NCBI RefSeq assembly: GCF_007741535.1
Contig: NZ_CP036525.1
Span: forward strand, 7,688,001-7,752,000
Direction of reading: 5' to 3'
DNA: 64,000 nucleotides
Source: Rubripirellula lacrimiformis
GTDB taxonomy: Bacteria > Planctomycetota > Planctomycetia > Pirellulales > Pirellulaceae
Part shown: positions 41,317 through 51,125 of the stretch, piece by piece
How positions within the stretch are numbered: position 1 is the stretch's first letter
How the letters are laid out: every line of letters starts with the position of its first letter
Position numbers and translations under genes: made by a program
Notes under the pieces: model-generated
Told to the model about the DNA's origin: nothing
The model's database searches: none
The model's input: only the letters and a program-made list of their open reading frames with translations

Positions 41317-44300
41317 ATGAATACCCGCTCTCGCACCTGCTTTCCGTGGAAGCTTGCTGCACAATGTCCTGTGCCATCCATCGCCCTCGCCATGGTGCTG
41401 CTGTGCGGGTCGACATCCTTGGCCGCGAAGCCGAACTTTGTGATCACCATCGCCGATGATCACGGCGTGCATCATTCGTCGGTGTATGGATCCAGCGAGT
41501 TCCAAACGCCCAACCTTCAACAAATGGCGGAAGAGGGGATTCGATTCGACAACGCCTATGTCGCATCGCCAGCCTGTGCGCCCAGTCGCGCGGCACTTTT
41601 CACGGGTCGAATGCCCTACAGCAACGGCGTCGTTGGTAACCACGAGATCGATCTCAAACCCGGTGTCGTTTCGCTGTTACCGACACTGTTGGAACAAGGG
41701 TACGAAGTCGTCTTCCATGGCAAGGTTGGGCACGCCGGCAGGAAGCACTTCGGCCAATACGTGCCCGACGGTGTCAAGATTCTCGGCGGCGGCGGTTTGC
41801 AACAAACGATGACGCTGGATCAGGTGGAAACGTTTCTGCAGCAACGCCCTGAAGACGCTGCACCGCTGGCCCTATTCCTTGGCTGGACAGACACGCACAC
41901 CGCGTGGCCGCCCAAAGAGGAGGCCAGAATCGCTCCCGAAGACGTCGTCATTCCGCCCAAGATCTTCGACACGCCCGAAGCCAGGGTGGAAATGACACGA
42001 TACGTCGAAGGAGCCGAAGATATCGACCGCCGCGTCGGCCAAACTCGACAACTGATCGCCCAACACCTGGACGTGGATAACACCCTGGTCGTTTACACCT
42101 CGGACCATGGGATGCCGTGGCCGTTCGCGAAATGGTCTCTCTACGAAACCGGAATCCGCACCCCTTTGATTGCGGTTTGGCCCGGCAAGATCCAGCCCAG
42201 TTCGTCGACCGATGCGATGGTCAGTTGGATTGATCTGATGCCGACACTGATCGACTTGGCCGGGGGAACATCGCCCCCTGGCATCGACGGACGGTCGTTC
42301 GCCAAGGTGTTGTTTGGCGAAACCGACAAACATCGCGACGTGATCTTCGCAACGCACAAAGGCGACAACGAAAAGAACGTCTACCCGATTCGCAGCGTCC
42401 GGGTGGGCAAATGGAAATACATCCGCAACCTGCACCCGGAATTCGCCTACACCACCCACACCGACGTGTGGGCCAAGGAATCCCCGCGTGACCCCAAGCA
42501 CTGGGCGCACGCCGGCCACCACTGGCAATCGTACATCGAGGCAGCAAAGACGGACCCCGAGGCGGCCGCGTTCCTGCATGACTATCACAGCAGTCCTGCC
42601 GAAGAGCTTTATCAAATTGAACAGGACCCGTACGAACAGAACAACCTTGCGGGATCGCCTGACCATGCAGCGAAGCTAGCCGAATTGCGAGCGATGGTTA
42701 CCAAGCGAATGGAAGAAGTCGGCGATGACGAATCGCTCAGCGGACCGCCACAGTTACTGAAAGACTTCGCACTGCCACCCACGGCAGGTGACAAGATATT
42801 TGACGAGGTTGACGGAACAGTCATCATCGAAATGGAAAGTACACAGTCGCCGCTGGGCAATTGGAAAAAGCGTACGACGCTGGATCCATTCACCGGCAGC
42901 GGCTACCTGGAATTCATGGGCAACAACCCCGGCGTGGGTGCTCCCGATTCACCGCTGAACTACGACTTTCAAATCAACACGCCGGGTGACTATTGGATCT
43001 CGATCCGGTCCCACAAACGATTGACGGCCGACGATGGAGTCACCGCACGTAGTGACATGTGCAATGACTGTTACGTTCGTGTCGAGGGAGATTACGTATC
43101 CGCGGACCCGACACTGCCGTTGGAATGGCTGCAAAAGGACACGAAGTTCTGGGGGAATGCGGCCGACTTGAACTGGAAAAACTGGTCCAGCAAGGTTGTC
43201 GGTGACCACGACATGATCAAAACAGTGCGATACAGGTTTCAGGCGGGCAAGCAATACCGACTGGTTGTATCCGGACGGGCACAGCGTTTCAGTCTGGATC
43301 GGATTGTCATCACTCGCATAGGAGATCAGCGATTCAACGAGTCGGGCAACGAATCTCGACTGGTGACGACCTGGCAGCAGGCGGAAGTTCAGGAAGTGGG
43401 GCAAGACAAATTTGCCGTGTGGCAACCGTTGTCCATCTCTTTCGATGGTCCCAGGGCATCGGAAACCGACGATTCCCCCAACCCGTTTCTCGACTATCGA
43501 CTGCAGGTTCAGTTCGTTGGGCCATCGGGACAAACCTATGAGGTACCCGGCTACTTCGACGGCGATGGAAACGGAGGCAAATCGGGGAACCAGTGGACCG
43601 TCAAATTCACTCCGGATGAACAAGGCGTATGGAACTACCAAGCCTCGCTAAGAAGCGGACCCGATGTCGCCGTCTCGTTGATGGACGCCCCGGGTCAGGC
43701 CGCGAACCTAAAGCATGCTAGCGGAACGTTGACCGTGCAGCCGCGGGATGATTCGGCATCCGGATTTTCAAAGTGGGGCCGATTGGAATACGTCGGTGGT
43801 CACTACCTAAAGTTCCGGGACGGCCCGTATTGGATTCGCGGCGGCGTGGACAGTCCAGAGAACTTCCTTGCCTATGCAGGGTTTGACAACACGCCCGCAA
43901 GCCACCGTTACGCCGATCATGCTTCGGATTGGCAAGACGGCGATCCAGACTGGAATGGCGGCAGCGGGAAGGCCATCATCGGTGCGATCAACAGCCTTGC
44001 CGACCAGCAGGTCAACAGCCTGTACTTTCTGACGATGAACATCGGTGGCGATGGCGGCGACGTGTGGCCGTGGTCGGGAAAGCCAGCACGCAAAGGCAGC
44101 CCAACGGACGACAACCGCCACTTCGATCTCAGCAAGCTACGGCAATGGGAAACCGTCTTTGCGCACGCACAGCGAAAAGGGATCCATTTGCACTTTGTAT
44201 TCAATGAAGCGGAGGAGGCCAACAAGAAAGAGCTCGATGACGGTGAACTTGGTATCGAACGAAAGCTTTACTATCGCGAAATGGTCGCTCGATTCGGTCA

Positions 44301-45159
44301 CCACAATGCGTTGAGCTGGAATCTGTGTGAGGAATACAATCTTGGTTTCGACCTCGGGCCCGAACGAGTTCGTTCGTTTGCCGACTATGTCGGTGCGGTT
44401 GATCCCTACGATCATCCCATCACCGTCCACTCCGCGCACGATCCATTGAAGGAGCTCGAGTTCACATTCGGCGACCCACGTTTTTCAATGACATCGATTC
44501 AACTGAATCAACGTCGGATCGATACTCTGGTCGAAGATTTCCGAACGGCAACCGCCGCCGCTGGTCGTCCATTGCCGATATCGATGGATGAGTTCACGCT
44601 AGACGTTGGACAGGATGCATCATGGAGACCGTTCGATCGTCCCGAGTTGCATCGCCGACAGAAGCTTTGGCCAACCTTGTTATCGGGAGGACAGATCGAA
44701 TTCATCCTGGAGGACCTGCTGAAGACCGAGTCGTTCAAGACAGCCAATCGTCAAGCACTATGGAACAGTGTGGCGATCGCACGAACCTTCATGGAAGAAC
44801 ACCTGCCATTCTGGGAGATGTCACCGGCCGATGAATTGGTCGAAGGCGAATCGACTCTGAAGGTCGGGCTGGGTGCAGGAAAATCGTTTCCATTGAACGC
44901 TCAGGTCTTCTGCAAACCAGGTCACGTCTACGCGATCTACTATCCAACCGCATCGAAGACAGGGCAACTCGACTTGAGCAGCGATGACGGGAAGTTTCAA
45001 GCAAGGTGGTACAACCCCAGAACCGGTCAGTTTGAAGGAACCACTGCGATCCTGCACGCGGGAAATTGGATTCCGCTTCCCACTGCACCATCAGCACCAA
45101 ATCAGGATTGGGTGCTGCTACTAACTATCGAAAACGATAAAAGAAGAAACGAACGATGA
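41317..45159 (+). CDS. Sulfatase fused to DUF5060/glycoside-hydrolase-like module
   Basis: 1,280 residues from ATG 41317; TTG 41305 is in frame. A signal peptide is followed by a sulfatase domain (about 38-465) with C87-A-P-S-R and ADDHG metal site. A carbohydrate-binding-like sandwich (about 500-660), a DUF5060-like domain (about 685-800), a TIM-barrel-like part (about 815-1150) and a collagen_bind_2-like end follow. The barrel has two plausible catalytic acids: Glu in WNLCEEYN and Glu in SMDEFTLD. This enzyme could desulfate and cleave the same polysaccharide. The stop overlaps the next sulfatase start (ATGA). Confidence 0.92.
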   Translation: MNTRSRTCFPWKLAAQCPVPSIALAMVLLCGSTSLAAKPNFVITIADDHGVHHSSVYGSSEFQTPNLQQMAEEGIRFDNAYVASPACAPSRAALFTGRMPYSNGVVGNHEIDLKPGVVSLLPTLLEQGYEVVFHGKVGHAGRKHFGQYVPDGVKILGGGGLQQTMTLDQVETFLQQRPEDAAPLALFLGWTDTHTAWPPKEEARIAPEDVVIPPKIFDTPEARVEMTRYVEGAEDIDRRVGQTRQLIAQHLDVDNTLVVYTSDHGMPWPFAKWSLYETGIRTPLIAVWPGKIQPSSSTDAMVSWIDLMPTLIDLAGGTSPPGIDGRSFAKVLFGETDKHRDVIFATHKGDNEKNVYPIRSVRVGKWKYIRNLHPEFAYTTHTDVWAKESPRDPKHWAHAGHHWQSYIEAAKTDPEAAAFLHDYHSSPAEELYQIEQDPYEQNNLAGSPDHAAKLAELRAMVTKRMEEVGDDESLSGPPQLLKDFALPPTAGDKIFDEVDGTVIIEMESTQSPLGNWKKRTTLDPFTGSGYLEFMGNNPGVGAPDSPLNYDFQINTPGDYWISIRSHKRLTADDGVTARSDMCNDCYVRVEGDYVSADPTLPLEWLQKDTKFWGNAADLNWKNWSSKVVGDHDMIKTVRYRFQAGKQYRLVVSGRAQRFSLDRIVITRIGDQRFNESGNESRLVTTWQQAEVQEVGQDKFAVWQPLSISFDGPRASETDDSPNPFLDYRLQVQFVGPSGQTYEVPGYFDGDGNGGKSGNQWTVKFTPDEQGVWNYQASLRSGPDVAVSLMDAPGQAANLKHASGTLTVQPRDDSASGFSKWGRLEYVGGHYLKFRDGPYWIRGGVDSPENFLAYAGFDNTPASHRYADHASDWQDGDPDWNGGSGKAIIGAINSLADQQVNSLYFLTMNIGGDGGDVWPWSGKPARKGSPTDDNRHFDLSKLRQWETVFAHAQRKGIHLHFVFNEAEEANKKELDDGELGIERKLYYREMVARFGHHNALSWNLCEEYNLGFDLGPERVRSFADYVGAVDPYDHPITVHSAHDPLKELEFTFGDPRFSMTSIQLNQRRIDTLVEDFRTATAAAGRPLPISMDEFTLDVGQDASWRPFDRPELHRRQKLWPTLLSGGQIEFILEDLLKTESFKTANRQALWNSVAIARTFMEEHLPFWEMSPADELVEGESTLKVGLGAGKSFPLNAQVFCKPGHVYAIYYPTASKTGQLDLSSDDGKFQARWYNPRTGQFEGTTAILHAGNWIPLPTAPSAPNQDWVLLLTIENDKRRNER

Positions 45160-46622
45160 AAACGACTTGTCTGATAGCTTTGGCACTCGTCGTAGCGGCG
45201 TGGATCCCGCAGCCAACGGCACACGCCGAGAAGCCGAACGTGCTGTTCCTGATCGCCGATGACCTGAATACTGCCCTGAGTGGTTTTGGGCACAAACAGT
45301 GCAAAACGCCGAACCTCGACCGGCTCGCTCAGCGCGGTGTGAAGTTCGAGAACATGCACTGTCAGTACCCCGTTTGCGGTGCGTCGCGTGCGTCGATCAT
45401 GTCCGGCCTGTATCCGTATTCGAATCTGACGCTGGCCAACGACGGCACATTGCGAGGCAGCATGCCCGAGGTGGTGACGCTGTCGCAGACTTTCCGTAGC
45501 AACGGCTATTACGCGGGACGAGTCAGCAAGATCTACCACATGCGGATCCCGTTCGAGATCATCGATGGAACCGCGGAAAGCGATGATCCCTTCTCATGGG
45601 ACGAAGCGATCAACATCCAAGCTCTGGAACAAAACGCTCCCGGCGAACTGACGAACTGGTCCCCCAAAGACAAAGGGTCGCAGACCTTTGCCGGCGTGAT
45701 CGCATCCGGCGGAGACAGCGACCACGCCGATGGAATGGCAGCAGATCGGGCCATCGAGATGCTTGAACAGATCAAAGACAAACCGTTCTTCCTGGCGGTG
45801 GGATTCGTGAGACCGCACGTGCCTCTTGTCGCGCCGAAAAAGTATTTCGACCAATACAACCGAGATGAAATGGAAGCACCGGTTGTGCCGGAAAATGATC
45901 TGGACGACGTGCCAGGCGTCATCCGCGGCTACAAAAGCAACAGCACCACGTACGGGGTGACGCCGGAACTGCACAAAGGGCTGCTGCAGGCCTACTACGC
46001 CAGCGTTTCTTACATGGACGCACAGGTCGGACGCGTCCTGGATGCACTGGAAGAAAAGGGCTTGGCAGAGAATACGATCGTCGTGTTCACCAGTGATCAC
46101 GGCTACCTTTTGGGGCATCACCACAAGTTCCAAAAGCAACACCTGTTCGAAGAGGCCACGCGAGTGCCGTTGATCATCAGCGTGCCGTGGCTGAAAGATC
46201 AGCACGGGCGCGGCACGACAAAGATCACCGAACTGGTCGACCTCTATCCGACTCTGGCGGACCTGGCCGATTTGCCTGCTCCCGACGCCATCCAGGGAAC
46301 CAGTTTGAAACCACTGCTACTGGACACCGAATCCCCTTCCTGGATGAAAGAGCTGGCATTCACGATCAGCCGCAGCGGCGGTGAATCCATTCGCACAGCC
46401 GACTGGCGTTTCACTCAGTGGGGCTTTGGCGAGAAAGGTTTGGAACTGTACGACCTGAAACAGGACCCGGGCGAATTCACAAACCTGGCAAAGGATCCGC
46501 AGTACGCCTCGGTGGTAAACATGCTGCGAGCGCAACTGATCGCAAAACGCGATGCAGCAGGCTTCAAGCAAAATCGGAACGCGATCATCGGCAAGCAAGG
46601 CAAGGGCGGATCCAAGGAGTAG
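45156..46622 (+). CDS. Iduronate-2-sulfatase-like sulfatase with C-G-A-S-R motif
   Basis: 488 residues with signal peptide (CLIALALVVAAWIPQ). The family plan resembles iduronate-2-sulfatase: LIADDLNTALSGFGH, VGFVRPHVPLVAPKKYFD, FTSDHGYLLGHHHKFQKQH. The modification site reads C74-G-A-S-R, so Ala stands where most type I sulfatases have Pro. It starts inside the stop of the fusion gene (ATGA), so all three sulfatases are probably on one transcript. Substrate: a sulfated uronate- or hexose-containing glycan, inferred. Confidence 0.93.
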   Translation: MKTTCLIALALVVAAWIPQPTAHAEKPNVLFLIADDLNTALSGFGHKQCKTPNLDRLAQRGVKFENMHCQYPVCGASRASIMSGLYPYSNLTLANDGTLRGSMPEVVTLSQTFRSNGYYAGRVSKIYHMRIPFEIIDGTAESDDPFSWDEAINIQALEQNAPGELTNWSPKDKGSQTFAGVIASGGDSDHADGMAADRAIEMLEQIKDKPFFLAVGFVRPHVPLVAPKKYFDQYNRDEMEAPVVPENDLDDVPGVIRGYKSNSTTYGVTPELHKGLLQAYYASVSYMDAQVGRVLDALEEKGLAENTIVVFTSDHGYLLGHHHKFQKQHLFEEATRVPLIISVPWLKDQHGRGTTKITELVDLYPTLADLADLPAPDAIQGTSLKPLLLDTESPSWMKELAFTISRSGGESIRTADWRFTQWGFGEKGLELYDLKQDPGEFTNLAKDPQYASVVNMLRAQLIAKRDAAGFKQNRNAIIGKQGKGGSKE

Positions 46623-46665
46623 ACGTACGGGCCGGCAAACCCAAAGTGGTCGTCGGTGAATCGTT

Positions 46666-47046
46666 TCAGAGCGTCGTTTCGACGAGGCTCCCCGCTGATT
46701 GATTTTCCGATATTCGGGTTCGCGTCTTCCATCTTGTTCCTGGCAAATAGCCGAGGATGCCCAGAAGGATACCCACCAATCCGAGAACCATCGGAACGAC
46801 TGCCCACGCAAAACCGATCCACTCCATCGTTTGCGGCGATGCCCCACTTGCCGCGGAACCCATCGTCACGAAGAAGATGCCCGAAGCAAATCCCAGGAAC
46901 ATTGCACTGCCAAAGAAAAACAGCAGGGTCCAAACGCAAGTGAAGAACACCTTCCTCACGAATGCCAGAACCGAACCTGGCCGCGATGCTGCATCGGCAT
47001 CCACCGTCTGATTCGGCGTGACGTAGGGGTTGTTTTTCGATTCCAT
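46666..47046 (-). CDS. Small integral membrane protein, unknown function
   Basis: 126 residues. A polar N-terminus with NPYVTPNQ precedes two or three membrane segments (about 31-62 and 72-100) with Gly-rich helices. NPY-type N-termini are common in planctomycete small membrane proteins. No family is recognised. It converges with the sulfatase operon. Confidence 0.65.
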   Translation of the reverse strand: MESKNNPYVTPNQTVDADAASRPGSVLAFVRKVFFTCVWTLLFFFGSAMFLGFASGIFFVTMGSAASGASPQTMEWIGFAWAVVPMVLGLVGILLGILGYLPGTRWKTRTRISENQSAGSLVETTL

Positions 47047-47334
47047 GCTTCTGGCTCCAAAGGCAGTCTGTGATCCAAACGTTAGCCGTCCGCGGACGCG
47101 GACGAAACACCGAACCCAACAAAATCCGGCTAAAGCAGGTACTACAAACGCAGCGTATCAAACTCACCCAATTCGCGGCGAACGCCCAGCACAAAACCCG
47201 CTGTATCCCCTCCGTTCGTAGTATCGCCTTTAGGCGGAATCAGGCCACAACCACGATCCTGCGGTCACGCAAAACAATAGCCGGATGGAAACCTCGTGAC
47301 TTCAGTCACCGTGTTTCCTCCAGCGATGAAAGCT

Positions 47335-47583
47335 TCAATGGTGGGCGGCGACAGCAGTTTGCAGGGCAAGTGTCGCCATGCTGAGTGGGTAGCAGCTTTC
47401 GAACTCGGGACACCGTTGGCAGTCGTCCCATTGTTGAATATCGATCTCGGATTCCGTTCGAGCACGCATCATCCCTGCTGGTGGATCGATCCGCACAGAG
47501 AAAACTTTCCCGGCTTGTTCCCCGATGCCGACATGCTTGGGGAAGATCTTCCCCAAGCATGGCTTGTGTCGGACAGCACTCAT
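47335..47583 (-). CDS. Small Cys-motif protein next to the arsenite exporter
   Basis: 82 residues from ATG 47583, with AGGAG at a good distance (47592-47596). The motif WDDCQRCPEFESCYPLSMA holds three Cys in a C-x2-C-x5-C layout that could bind metal or a cluster. The overlapping frame at 47306-47560 has no such features. It begins only 15 bp after the end of the ACR3 gene on the same strand and is probably co-transcribed with it. A link with arsenic is a guess from position. Confidence 0.55.
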   Translation of the reverse strand: MSAVRHKPCLGKIFPKHVGIGEQAGKVFSVRIDPPAGMMRARTESEIDIQQWDDCQRCPEFESCYPLSMATLALQTAVAAHH

Positions 47584-47598
47584 CTCAACCGCTCCTGA

Positions 47599-48825
47599 TC
47601 AAACGTGACTGGGAACTTTTTCATTGTCGGCGACGGAGCCTTCAGCAGGAAACCAACTTTTCGTCTGGAGACAAAACTTGACCAAGCCCAACATCAAGGG
47701 AACTTCGATCAACACGCCGACGACGGTCGCGAGAGCAGCCCCCGACGACAATCCGTACAACATGGTTGATGTTGCGATCGCCACTTCAAAATGATTCGAC
47801 GCACCGATCATCGCCGTCGGAGCGGCAGATTCGTAGGTGAATCCCATCGCTTTGCTGATCCCGTACCCGAGAGCAAAGATCACCAAGGTTTGGATCGTTA
47901 ACGGAATCGCGATCCACAGAATCGTGAGTGGGTTTTCAACAATCGTTTCGCCCTTGAATGAAAACAACAGCACGAGTGTTGCCAAAAGCGCGGTGATCGT
48001 GATAGGCGTTAGGTAACGCAAAAACTTGTCACGAAACCAAGCTTCTCCCTTGGTCGCGATCAACCATTTGCGCGAAAGGTAACCGGCCACCAAGGGCAGG
48101 GCGACATAAACACCGATCGACAATAGCAACGCTTGCCAGGGGACGGGTAGCTGGCCGACACCGAGCAGAAACCCACCCAAGACTCCGTACAGCACAAGCA
48201 TTGTCAGCGAGTTGATCGCGACCATCACCAACGTGTGTCCGTCGTTGCCCTTCGCCAGAAACCCCCAAACCAGCACCATCGCCGTGCACGGTGCAATGCC
48301 TAACAGAATGCATCCGGCCAAGTAGCTTCGCCAGAGTGGAACCTGCAACATCTTCACGCCTTCGACCAAGACCACCTCGCCCGCACCGTAGGTTGCCCCG
48401 ACCTCAAGATCGCTGCCCAATGGAGCTTTCACATAGTCAACAGCATCGGGACCGATGAAACCTAGAAAGAGTGTCCCCAGGAAGAAACTTGCGATCGCGT
48501 ACATCGTGAAGGGCTTGATGGCCCAGTTGATAAACAGTGTCAAACCAACGGGCCGAATCGACTTACCGGCTTTGACCACTTCGCCGAAATCAATCTTGAC
48601 CATGATCGGGTACATCATGAAGAACAGGCAGATGGCGATCGGGATAGAAATCACCGGAGCATCGTTTACATAAATCGCCATCCCATCGAGCGACCGTGCG
48701 ATGCCGGGAGCGACCTTGCCCAAAGCAATCCCGGCAACGATGCAAAGCCCTACCCAGACGGTCAGGTAACGCTCAAAGAATCCAATGCCCTTCTCATCCG
48801 CTGGACAGGCTGGTGGTTGAGTCAC
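47599..48825 (-). CDS. acr3: ACR3-family arsenite efflux transporter
   Basis: 408 residues, GTG start at 48825 with AAGGAG 6-10 bases upstream. About ten membrane helices. Hallmarks of ACR3 are the cytoplasm-facing [21 protein letters not shown] and [23 protein letters not shown] with its essential Cys, and the C-terminal [18 protein letters not shown]. It exports arsenite by proton antiport. No arsR or arsC is recognisable beside it, so control and arsenate reduction are encoded elsewhere or absent. Confidence 0.94.
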   Translation of the reverse strand: MTQPPACPADEKGIGFFERYLTVWVGLCIVAGIALGKVAPGIARSLDGMAIYVNDAPVISIPIAICLFFMMYPIMVKIDFGEVVKAGKSIRPVGLTLFINWAIKPFTMYAIASFFLGTLFLGFIGPDAVDYVKAPLGSDLEVGATYGAGEVVLVEGVKMLQVPLWRSYLAGCILLGIAPCTAMVLVWGFLAKGNDGHTLVMVAINSLTMLVLYGVLGGFLLGVGQLPVPWQALLLSIGVYVALPLVAGYLSRKWLIATKGEAWFRDKFLRYLTPITITALLATLVLLFSFKGETIVENPLTILWIAIPLTIQTLVIFALGYGISKAMGFTYESAAPTAMIGASNHFEVAIATSTMLYGLSSGAALATVVGVLIEVPLMLGLVKFCLQTKSWFPAEGSVADNEKVPSHV

Positions 48826-49678
48826 TTTCCAATTCTCCTTCTTGGTGGTGATCGCTTATCGGCGATACACGCTAGGCGTGAGTAAAAAAAATCCGTCACC
48901 ATCCAGCGACGAGTGTTTTGATTTGGTTGAGTTTGTCGGGGTCGATGCCGTCAGCAGACTTTTGCTCCATCGACTTTTGCTCCATCGACTTCACCCTGGA
49001 ACACCCTGACTCCTTCCGAATCTTGCGATGCAGGGAAACGGTCGACAGAGCCAGCAGCAGACGATCCGCCAATCAGGGCGCGAGCCTGACCAGTGATCGC
49101 CCAGGCAAGCTTCGCAAACAGCTCGGCCTGAGGGGATCAGCCATCGGCTTCACCGGCGTCGAACCGCAGGGTTCCTTGGCGGGCCGTTTCACCACCGGAC
49201 TCCTATATCGTCCATCCACGATAAACGATATCGGCAGCCTTGCAAACGGCCAATCAGTGAAAATGGCCCACCCCGCAGGAATCGTTCACCAACGCGATTG
49301 CTTGGGCGACGACCACGATTCGCTGGCTGCGCGGTTCGATGATCTACAAGCGATAGCGGCGTCGCGGTCGCCAATCGCTATTCCCTCTCGCGTTCCGCCG
49401 ACGCTGATCTTGATGAGATTACGCAAGCGGCCAAGCAATCCAGATGCCACTCCGGAAGCTTTACACAACACGGTTCAGGTGCTGGCGGATCTCATTTTGC
49501 ATGAGCTCAATGAACGACATCCCCAAACTCCCCAAACACCCCATTAGTTGACGCCGCCCCCCCCACCCGGTTTAATTACAGGACTGTGCTTGCCGCCAGG
49601 ACGCAGCGATAGTGCTCCGGTGCGCACGCGATGGGAATTTCTACCCACAGTCTTCTCAAACGCCTGGCAGATTTAACA
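48826..49678. other. Gene-poor region upstream of acr3
   Basis: About 0.85 kb. It contains a 15-bp tandem duplication (48956-48985) and a plus-strand ORF (48918-49547) without known features. That frame could be a decayed gene; I cannot support it. Confidence 0.4.
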
Positions 49679-50461
49679 ATGCGAATGTCAAACACGAGCA
49701 GCGTTTCCGCGTTGAACCAAGCTTTCATTTCGGTCATTGCAATTGTGATGCAGTTTGCGTTTGCTCCGGCTTCCCAGGGCGCGGTTTCCATCGAGTTCTC
49801 TGCACAGACCGATGGAGTGGGGACATCCTATCACTGGGCGTTCTACGACTTTTTTGATCCGGCAGATGGGATCCAGTCAGTCGACGTCAGCAGCCCGACG
49901 GGCGGAACCCTCGGAATGCCGTTCGACAATTACGTTGACTTCCGAAATGCGGTCACGGGTCAGTGGACGATTGAAGCCAGCTTTAACAACGGGAATCCTG
50001 ACGCCGAATTGATGTTTGAAGTGACTGATTTGCCTGACGTCTTTCCGCTTATATCCCCAGTGATCCTTTCCCCCGGTGAAGGCGACACGGTCCAATCCGG
50101 TCAATCCTTTTTCCCGACGCTCGATCCAGCGACGGTTGGAACAGGCTTTTTAAGCCGCACGCGATTCAACTCACCCGACCTAACAGCAAGCTTTGAAACA
50201 GGCGGAACGTACAACGGTTTCCGTGCGACATTGAACGCAGGTGTCTCGGAGGCGGATTTCCGATTCGCGTATACAAATATCGAACAGGCCAGCGACCTGG
50301 CGTCGAATTTCAGTGGCGATGATACACTTTTAGAAGGGATCGACTATCTCTTCGGATCGGGAACTCGCACGGTGAACGTCACCGCTGTACCGGAACCAGG
50401 AACGGCATTGGCGATGTTGGCGATCGTGACGGCCGGCTTGATACGCCGCCAGCGTCGCTAG
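49679..50461 (+). CDS. PEP-CTERM secreted protein
   Basis: About 260 residues from ATG 49679 (ATG 49631 is a longer alternative, ATG 49685 a shorter one). A signal peptide (VIAIVMQFAFAPASQG) leads into a beta-rich secreted domain. The C-terminus has VPEPGTALAMLAIVTAG and an Arg-rich end (RRQRR), the standard exosortase sorting tail. No further family is recognised. Confidence 0.8.
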   Translation: MRMSNTSSVSALNQAFISVIAIVMQFAFAPASQGAVSIEFSAQTDGVGTSYHWAFYDFFDPADGIQSVDVSSPTGGTLGMPFDNYVDFRNAVTGQWTIEASFNNGNPDAELMFEVTDLPDVFPLISPVILSPGEGDTVQSGQSFFPTLDPATVGTGFLSRTRFNSPDLTASFETGGTYNGFRATLNAGVSEADFRFAYTNIEQASDLASNFSGDDTLLEGIDYLFGSGTRTVNVTAVPEPGTALAMLAIVTAGLIRRQRR

Positions 50462-50462
50462 A

Positions 50463-50723
50463 CGTACGAATGGCATCTCCGAATTCAGATCCATGATCTG
50501 CCATACCGTCCCGCGATCTGCTGGCGGATCGGATGACGTCGCGAATTTTGCCTGGGCTTGCCCAAGCTGCAACCTTCACAAGTCCGATCAGACAATCGTC
50601 ACCGCATCTGATTCGCCAGAGCCGGTTGTCACGCCACGCGAGTTGGTGCTGCTGTGGACCTCTCTGGACGAAGCAATGCGGCAAGCGATACTGACGATCG
50701 CTCGACGATCCAAATTGTCGTGA
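50463..50723 (+). pseudogene. HNH endonuclease fragment (C-terminal part)
   Basis: Only the second half of an HNH nuclease is left: VPRSAGGSDDVANFAWACPSCNLHK contains the Asn and the C-x2-C zinc pair (read at about 50505-50575), while the upstream half and its Cys pair are missing. An ATG at 50493 would give 76 residues. The first His of the motif is disturbed (EFRSMICH where EFHIDH is usual). A stop-spanning hairpin closes the fragment. Confidence 0.6.
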
Positions 50724-50741
50724 CGATGTCACGACAATTTG
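50711..50741. terminator. Perfect 14-bp stem hairpin
   Basis: CAAATTGTCGTGAC (50711-50724), loop GAT, and its exact complement GTCACGACAATTTG (50728-50741). It overlaps the stop codon of the HNH fragment. No long T tract follows, so it may be a bidirectional terminator or an operator. Confidence 0.5.
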
Positions 50742-50873
50742 CCGTAGCATTCCGGCCATTACCGCACTAGATCAGCTGAATAGTTGTTTTGTGGTTGAGC
50801 TCGATCTTCGACATCTTCGCGTCGGCTGCTAGAATAGTGACTGCCGTATTCATCACTGCATTGGAAGTCTGAA

Positions 50874-51125
50874 ATGTCGGAATCTGCTCAACAACTCATT
50901 TCGTCCGCTTTGCAGCTACCCGCATCTGACCGAGCGGAAGTTGTTGATGCGATTCTCGCAAGTCTTCAGCCGGGAATTGATGGCGATTCGGCAGCGGAGA
51001 TTCAGGACGCGTGGACGCCCGAGATACGAAGCCGAATCGACGACATTGACTCTGGCCGTGTGAAAACGATTCCGTCCGCCGAAGCATGGAAGATGATTGA
51101 TGGCGAAGCGGAACTTCCAGACTGA
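50874..51125 (+). CDS. Antitoxin of a RelE/ParE-type module (addiction module component)
   Basis: 83 residues. SAQQLISSALQLPASDRAEVVDAILASL is the recognisable N-terminal helix pair of the small addiction-module antitoxins of about 80 residues that pair with ParE/RelE toxins. The C-terminal AWKMID is the toxin-binding end. A TAGAAT box lies at 50830-50835. It overlaps the toxin gene by 26 bp, so translation is coupled. Confidence 0.85.
   Translation: MSESAQQLISSALQLPASDRAEVVDAILASLQPGIDGDSAAEIQDAWTPEIRSRIDDIDSGRVKTIPSAEAWKMIDGEAELPD

Noticed and set aside
48918-49547. Plus-strand ORF of 209 residues beside acr3
   Set aside because: No start signal, no family, low-complexity pieces and a short tandem duplication; at best a decayed gene.
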